Below are positions 6,204-9,451 of a DNA stretch of 9,451 nucleotides, piece after piece. Made by a program: the position numbers and the translations under genes. Where the stretch lies: NCBI GenBank assembly GCA_900756495.1, contig CAAEKI010000095.1:1-9451 (forward strand), written 5' to 3'. The notes under the pieces are model-generated. The model saw only the letters and a list, made by a program, of their open reading frames with translations. It did not search any database and had not been told where the DNA came from. The stretch's first letter is position 1; each line of letters begins with the position of its first letter. The stretch comes from an uncultured Oscillospiraceae bacterium. Its GTDB lineage: Bacteria; Bacillota; Clostridia; Oscillospirales; Oscillospiraceae.

Positions 6204-9135
6204 CCTTGGCCTTGCGGGCGTCCATAGCGGCCATCAGAGAGCGGATACGGATTTTGACCGCGCCAAGATTACTGATATCGTCAATTTTAAGCTGGGTGTA
6301 CAGCTTGCCGCCCTCTTCCAGAATGGTGCGCATCTCGTCGGTCGTGATGGCGTCGGTACCGCACCCGAAGGAGACCAGCTGAACCACCTGCATATCGGGC
6401 TGAGTGCACACATACCGGGCGGCATTGTACATCCGGCTCTGGAAGGTCCACTGGTTGAGCACCTTGCGCGCCTCGTAGCCCTCCAGATAGCTGAGGGCGT
6501 CCTCTGTGACCAACACAAAGCCGAAGGAGGTGATGAGATCATTGATGCCGTGGTTGATCTCGGGGTCAATGTGGTAGGGCCTGCCGCAGACCACCAGAAT
6601 GGGACGCCCCTCGGAGCGGGCGAGCGCAATGTACTGCCTGCCCGTCTCCCGCACGTCCTTCACATAGGCCTCATAGGCCTCATAAGCGGCGGACACGGCG
6701 GCGGCAGTCTCCTTTTTGGGAATATCGAAGGTCTCCTGCATCAGCTGGGCAGCCCGCTTGGCGAAGTCCTTGCGCCTCCAGAGGCCGACATAGGGGTCCA
6801 GGAACCTGGTCTCCCGGAGGATCGGGACATTCGCAGCTAGAAGCTCTGGGTAGTAGGCCACCACAGGGCAGTTGTAGTGGTTGTCTCCGATGCCCTCGTC
6901 ATTGTTGTAAGACATGCAGGGGTACCAGATGGCATCCACACCATCCTCCACCAGGGCCTCTACATGGCCGTGGAGGAGCTTGGCGGGATAGCAGACCGTA
7001 TCCGACGGAATGGTGTGCTGTCCCTTTAAGTAAAGCTTGCGGGAGGACTCGGGGGAGAGGACAACCTCAAAATTGAGGTGGGTAAAGAAGGCATACCAGA
7101 AGGGCAGATTCTCATACATGTTGAGCCCGAAGGGGATGCCGATACGACCGCGGACGCCGGTGCCGTTCCCCTTGCCATGGAGAGCGCGAAGCTTCTGATA
7201 TTTATAGTGCATCAGATCGGGCATCTCCACCTTCTCCTTGCCCAGGGGGCGGGAACAGCGGTTTCCTGAGATAAATCTCCGTCCGCCGTCAAAGGAGTTG
7301 ACGGTAAGGGAGCAGTGATTGGTGCACAGATTGCATGTCACGGGCTTTGCACTGTGGGTAAAGGACTGTAAAGCGTCTAGGCTCAACAGAGAGGAGCGCT
7401 CCAAGTGCAGATCCCGTACCGCCAGAGCGGCCCCAAAGGCACCCATGATACCCGCGATGGTGGGGCGGGTGACGTCCCGGCCCAGCTCCTGCTCGAAAGC
7501 GCGGAGCACCGCGTCGTTGTGGAAGGTGCCGCCCTGAACCACAATGTGCTTGCCCAGGTCGTCGGCGCTGGCTGCGCGGATGACCTTGTAGACGGCGTTT
7601 TTCACAATGGAGATGGAGAGCCCGGCGCTGATGTCCTCCACACTGGCTCCGTCCTTCTGGGCCTGCTTCACGCTGGAGTTCATAAACACCGTGCAGCGGG
7701 ACCCCAGATTGACCGGATGGGCGGCAAAGAGGCCCAGCTTGGCAAAATCTGCAATCTCGTAGCCCAGGGCCCTGGCAAAAGTCTCAATAAAGGAGCCGCA
7801 GCCTGAAGAGCAGGCCTCGTTGAGCATGATGGAATCCACCGCGCCGTTTCGGATCTTAAAGCACTTCATATCCTGACCGCCGATGTCGATGATGAAATCC
7901 ACATCGGGATTGAAGTGGGCGGCGGCGTTGTAGTGGGCCATGGTCTCCACCAGACCCAGATCGCAGGAGAAAGCATTTTTGATGAGATCCTCGCCGTAGC
8001 CGGTGACAGCCGCTCCCTTGATGTTCACCCGGCCGCCGCAGAGCCTGTAGATCTCCTTCAGCTGCTCCAAAACAATGGCCACCGGATTGCCCTGGTTGGA
8101 GTGATAGTAGGTGTAGAGCAGCTCTCCCTTGGGGCCGATGAGGGCCATCTTTGTGGTGGTGGATCCGGCGTCAATCCCCAGCCAGGCATCCCCCGTATAG
8201 GTGAGGATATCGGCCTCGGGGGGGTGAGAGGCGTTGTGCCGGGTAATAAAGGCGTCGTATTCCGCCTGGCCGCTGAAGAGAGGGGGCATGGTATCCACCA
8301 ATGTGGTGTTGTCCACGCTCTCCTCCAGCTTTTTGAGAAGGCTGTCAAAGTCATGCTCCTCGTAGTCAGAGGAACACAGAGCCGCGCCGATGGCGGCGAA
8401 GCAGTCGCCGTCCTCCGGGAAAACGGCATGGTCCTCGTCCAGCTTCAGCGTCTCCACAAAGCGCTCCCGCAGGCCGGAGAGGAAGTGGAGCGGACCGCCC
8501 AGGAAGACAATCTTCCCCTTCAGCTCCCGCCCCTGGGTGAGGCCGGCCACAGTCTGATCCACCACGGCCTGAAAAATAGAGGCCGCCACATCCTCCTTGC
8601 GCCCGCCCTGGTTCAGGATAGGCTGGATATCGCTCTTGGCAAAAACGCCGCAGCGGGAGGCGATGGGGTATATTTTTTCGTGCTTCAGGGAGAGTTCATC
8701 CAGTTCGGTGATGGACACATTCATCAGGGTGGCCATCTGATCGATGAAGGCGCCGGTTCCGCCGGCACAGGAGCCGTTCATCCGCTCCTCCAGGGCGCCG
8801 CCGAAGAAAATAATCTTGGCGTCCTCGCCGCCCAGCTCAATAACGGCGTCGGTGTCCGGTATGTAGGTATTAACGGCGGCGGCGGTGGCGTACACCTCCT
8901 GCACAAAGTCGATACCCGCCGCCTTGGCCACACCCAGCCCGGCCGATCCGGTGATGACCATGCGCACCTGCTGTCCGGCGAGCATTCCAGTGATGGAGCG
9001 CAGGGTCTCGGCGGCCCGCTCCCGGGCCTTGGAGTAATGCCGCTCGTAGGAACGAAACAGCAGTTTATTCTGAGCATCCAGCACCACAACCTTGACGGTA
9101 GTGGAGCCGATGTCAATGCCAATGCGAAGGCTCAT
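6193..9135 (-). CDS. Tandem acyl-CoA dehydratase activase with DUF2229-type half (980 aa)
   Basis: An ATP-driven electron-transfer activase of the BcrA/BadF/HgdC class. First ASKHA ATPase domain (3-255): phosphate loop GIDIGSTTVK (6-15), ELGGEDAK (100-107), NGSCAGGTGAF (120-130) with Cys123, and RCGVFAKSD (161-169) with Cys162, the expected [4Fe-4S] ligands. Second domain (317-573): GIDAGSTTTK (320-329), DIGGQDMK (417-424), EACSSGCGSF (440-449) and RCTVFMNSSVKQ (480-491). The pair mimics the HgdC homodimer inside one chain. CNLCTNHC (601-608) plus Cys627 form a further cluster motif. From about 660 the DUF2229/HgdB-like part carries SDTVCYPAK (711-719), WYPC (737-740) and CTQP..SFGCGTD (910-928). 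ATG 9135 follows GGGGGA (9141-9146) by five bases. It heads the operon. Large homologues usually continue into the HgdB-like half that is a separate gene here. The reaction is unknown. Confidence 0.93.
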   Translation of the reverse strand: MSLRIGIDIGSTTVKVVVLDAQNKLLFRSYERHYSKARERAAETLRSITGMLAGQQVRMVITGSAGLGVAKAAGIDFVQEVYATAAAVNTYIPDTDAVIELGGEDAKIIFFGGALEERMNGSCAGGTGAFIDQMATLMNVSITELDELSLKHEKIYPIASRCGVFAKSDIQPILNQGGRKEDVAASIFQAVVDQTVAGLTQGRELKGKIVFLGGPLHFLSGLRERFVETLKLDEDHAVFPEDGDCFAAIGAALCSSDYEEHDFDSLLKKLEESVDNTTLVDTMPPLFSGQAEYDAFITRHNASHPPEADILTYTGDAWLGIDAGSTTTKMALIGPKGELLYTYYHSNQGNPVAIVLEQLKEIYRLCGGRVNIKGAAVTGYGEDLIKNAFSCDLGLVETMAHYNAAAHFNPDVDFIIDIGGQDMKCFKIRNGAVDSIMLNEACSSGCGSFIETFARALGYEIADFAKLGLFAAHPVNLGSRCTVFMNSSVKQAQKDGASVEDISAGLSISIVKNAVYKVIRAASADDLGKHIVVQGGTFHNDAVLRAFEQELGRDVTRPTIAGIMGAFGAALAVRDLHLERSSLLSLDALQSFTHSAKPVTCNLCTNHCSLTVNSFDGGRRFISGNRCSRPLGKEKVEMPDLMHYKYQKLRALHGKGNGTGVRGRIGIPFGLNMYENLPFWYAFFTHLNFEVVLSPESSRKLYLKGQHTIPSDTVCYPAKLLHGHVEALVEDGVDAIWYPCMSYNNDEGIGDNHYNCPVVAYYPELLAANVPILRETRFLDPYVGLWRRKDFAKRAAQLMQETFDIPKKETAAAVSAAYEAYEAYVKDVRETGRQYIALARSEGRPILVVCGRPYHIDPEINHGINDLITSFGFVLVTEDALSYLEGYEARKVLNQWTFQSRMYNAARYVCTQPDMQVVQLVSFGCGTDAITTDEMRTILEEGGKLYTQLKIDDISNLGAVKIRIRSLMAAMDARKAKDGQ

Positions 9136-9171
9136 GCAGATCCCCCAAATCTTTCATAGATCGTATCCTAT

Positions 9172-9200
9172 ATAATATTACAAATTCTCCGCTTTTACAA
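9172..9200 (-). promoter_or_regulatory. Sigma-A type promoter candidate for the activase operon
   Basis: On the - strand TTGTAA (9195-9200, 4/6 match to the -35 consensus) and TATTAT (9172-9177, 5/6 match to the -10) are separated by exactly 17 bases, in a locally AT-rich stretch. Transcription would start near 9165, giving a leader of about 30 bases that contains the GGGGGA ribosome site of the 980-aa gene. No operator repeat stands out. The overlapping TATAAT on the + strand has no convincing downstream gene. Confidence 0.55.
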
Positions 9201-9451
9201 CCGGGAAATTTATCAGTCCTTCGCACAGGAAATAAGCGATATCTTTGCAGTTTGTCTTGTTGCCCCCTCCTCTGAGGGCGCGTGTCCGCCGGGGAATCAG
9301 GGGCGATTTTGTTTACGCCATATTAATTCTGTGGAAAAAAACCATTCAGCACTTTCATACGCAAAGTGGTAACATAGTCTCGTCAGGAGATGCAAACCTT
9401 ATTTCCCCCTTTTCTCTCACTCAATTGCAGCGGTGAAACGCGGGCTGGCCC
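9201..9451. other. Intergenic stretch upstream of the activase operon
   Basis: No gene could be supported here. The 63-codon + strand frame at 9245-9436 lacks a ribosome site and family features. An imperfect hairpin can form from GCCCC (9262-9266), CTGA (9272-9275) and GGCG (9277-9280) with CGCC (9287-9290), TCAG (9297-9300) and GGGGC (9300-9304, sharing base 9300). It is followed on the + strand by TTTTGTTT (9307-9314), a weak terminator shape with no visible + strand gene to serve. The last 30 bases contain TCTCTCACTCAATTGCAG, similar to the TCTCTCTCAATTGCAG before the MATE gene, probably by chance. Confidence 0.4.

Noticed and set aside
7915..9159. 414-codon + strand frame opposite the activase gene
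   Set aside because: It is the antisense shadow of the GC-rich 980-aa gene, rich in Gly, Val and His, with no family motif or ribosome site. The - strand frame shows clear activase motifs.

Overview
The window looks like chromosomal DNA of a GC-rich, anaerobic, Gram-positive gut-type Clostridia (Oscillospiraceae-like, for example the Flavonifractor/Oscillibacter group). This is inferred from the oxygen-sensitive CoA-dehydratase-activase proteins, a MATE pump, many GNAT acetyltransferases, strong AGGAGG-type ribosome sites, and GC-rich genes with AT-rich promoters. No rRNA, tRNA, CRISPR array, transposase or recombinase gene was found.

Left part (1-1110, + strand). The tail of an unrecognised protein (to 172) is followed after one base by a small GNAT acetyltransferase (174-575). 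Two hairpins follow, a weak terminator candidate and a perfect 17-bp stem. From 740 to 1059 lie two ATGA-coupled open fragments with an excellent ribosome site between them. They look like the remains of the junction between two genes.

At 1111-1278 there is a 168-bp imperfect palindrome. It has 18-bp terminal inverted repeats with one mismatch and a stem register that stays nearly constant to a 4-nt loop at its exact centre. It resembles a MITE or another small hairpin mobile element. Its right end forms part of the stop codon of the next gene.

Right part (1275-9135, all - strand; read from 9135 downward). A promoter candidate at 9172-9200 precedes four tightly coupled genes: (1) a 980-aa protein with two tandem ASKHA (HgdC/BcrA-type) ATPase domains, a Cys cluster and a DUF2229-type HgdB-like half; (2) a 253-aa two-domain GNAT acetyltransferase; (3) a 442-aa second HgdB-like protein; (4) a 187-aa GNAT acetyltransferase. 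The junctions are an 11-nt overlap, a 4-nt gap and a 4-nt overlap, which implies one translationally coupled unit. A perfect 15-bp inverted repeat followed by U's then acts as terminator or attenuator. Two more coupled genes follow, a MATE efflux transporter and a lipoprotein with an EF-hand-like loop.

The main point of interest is the first unit. Proteins 1 and 3 together have the parts of the large clostridial CoA-activase/dehydratase-like protein that, as I recall it, is often a single chain. Here they are separate genes with an acetyltransferase locked between them by overlapping frames. The physiological substrate of this large family is not established, so I assign no specific reaction.
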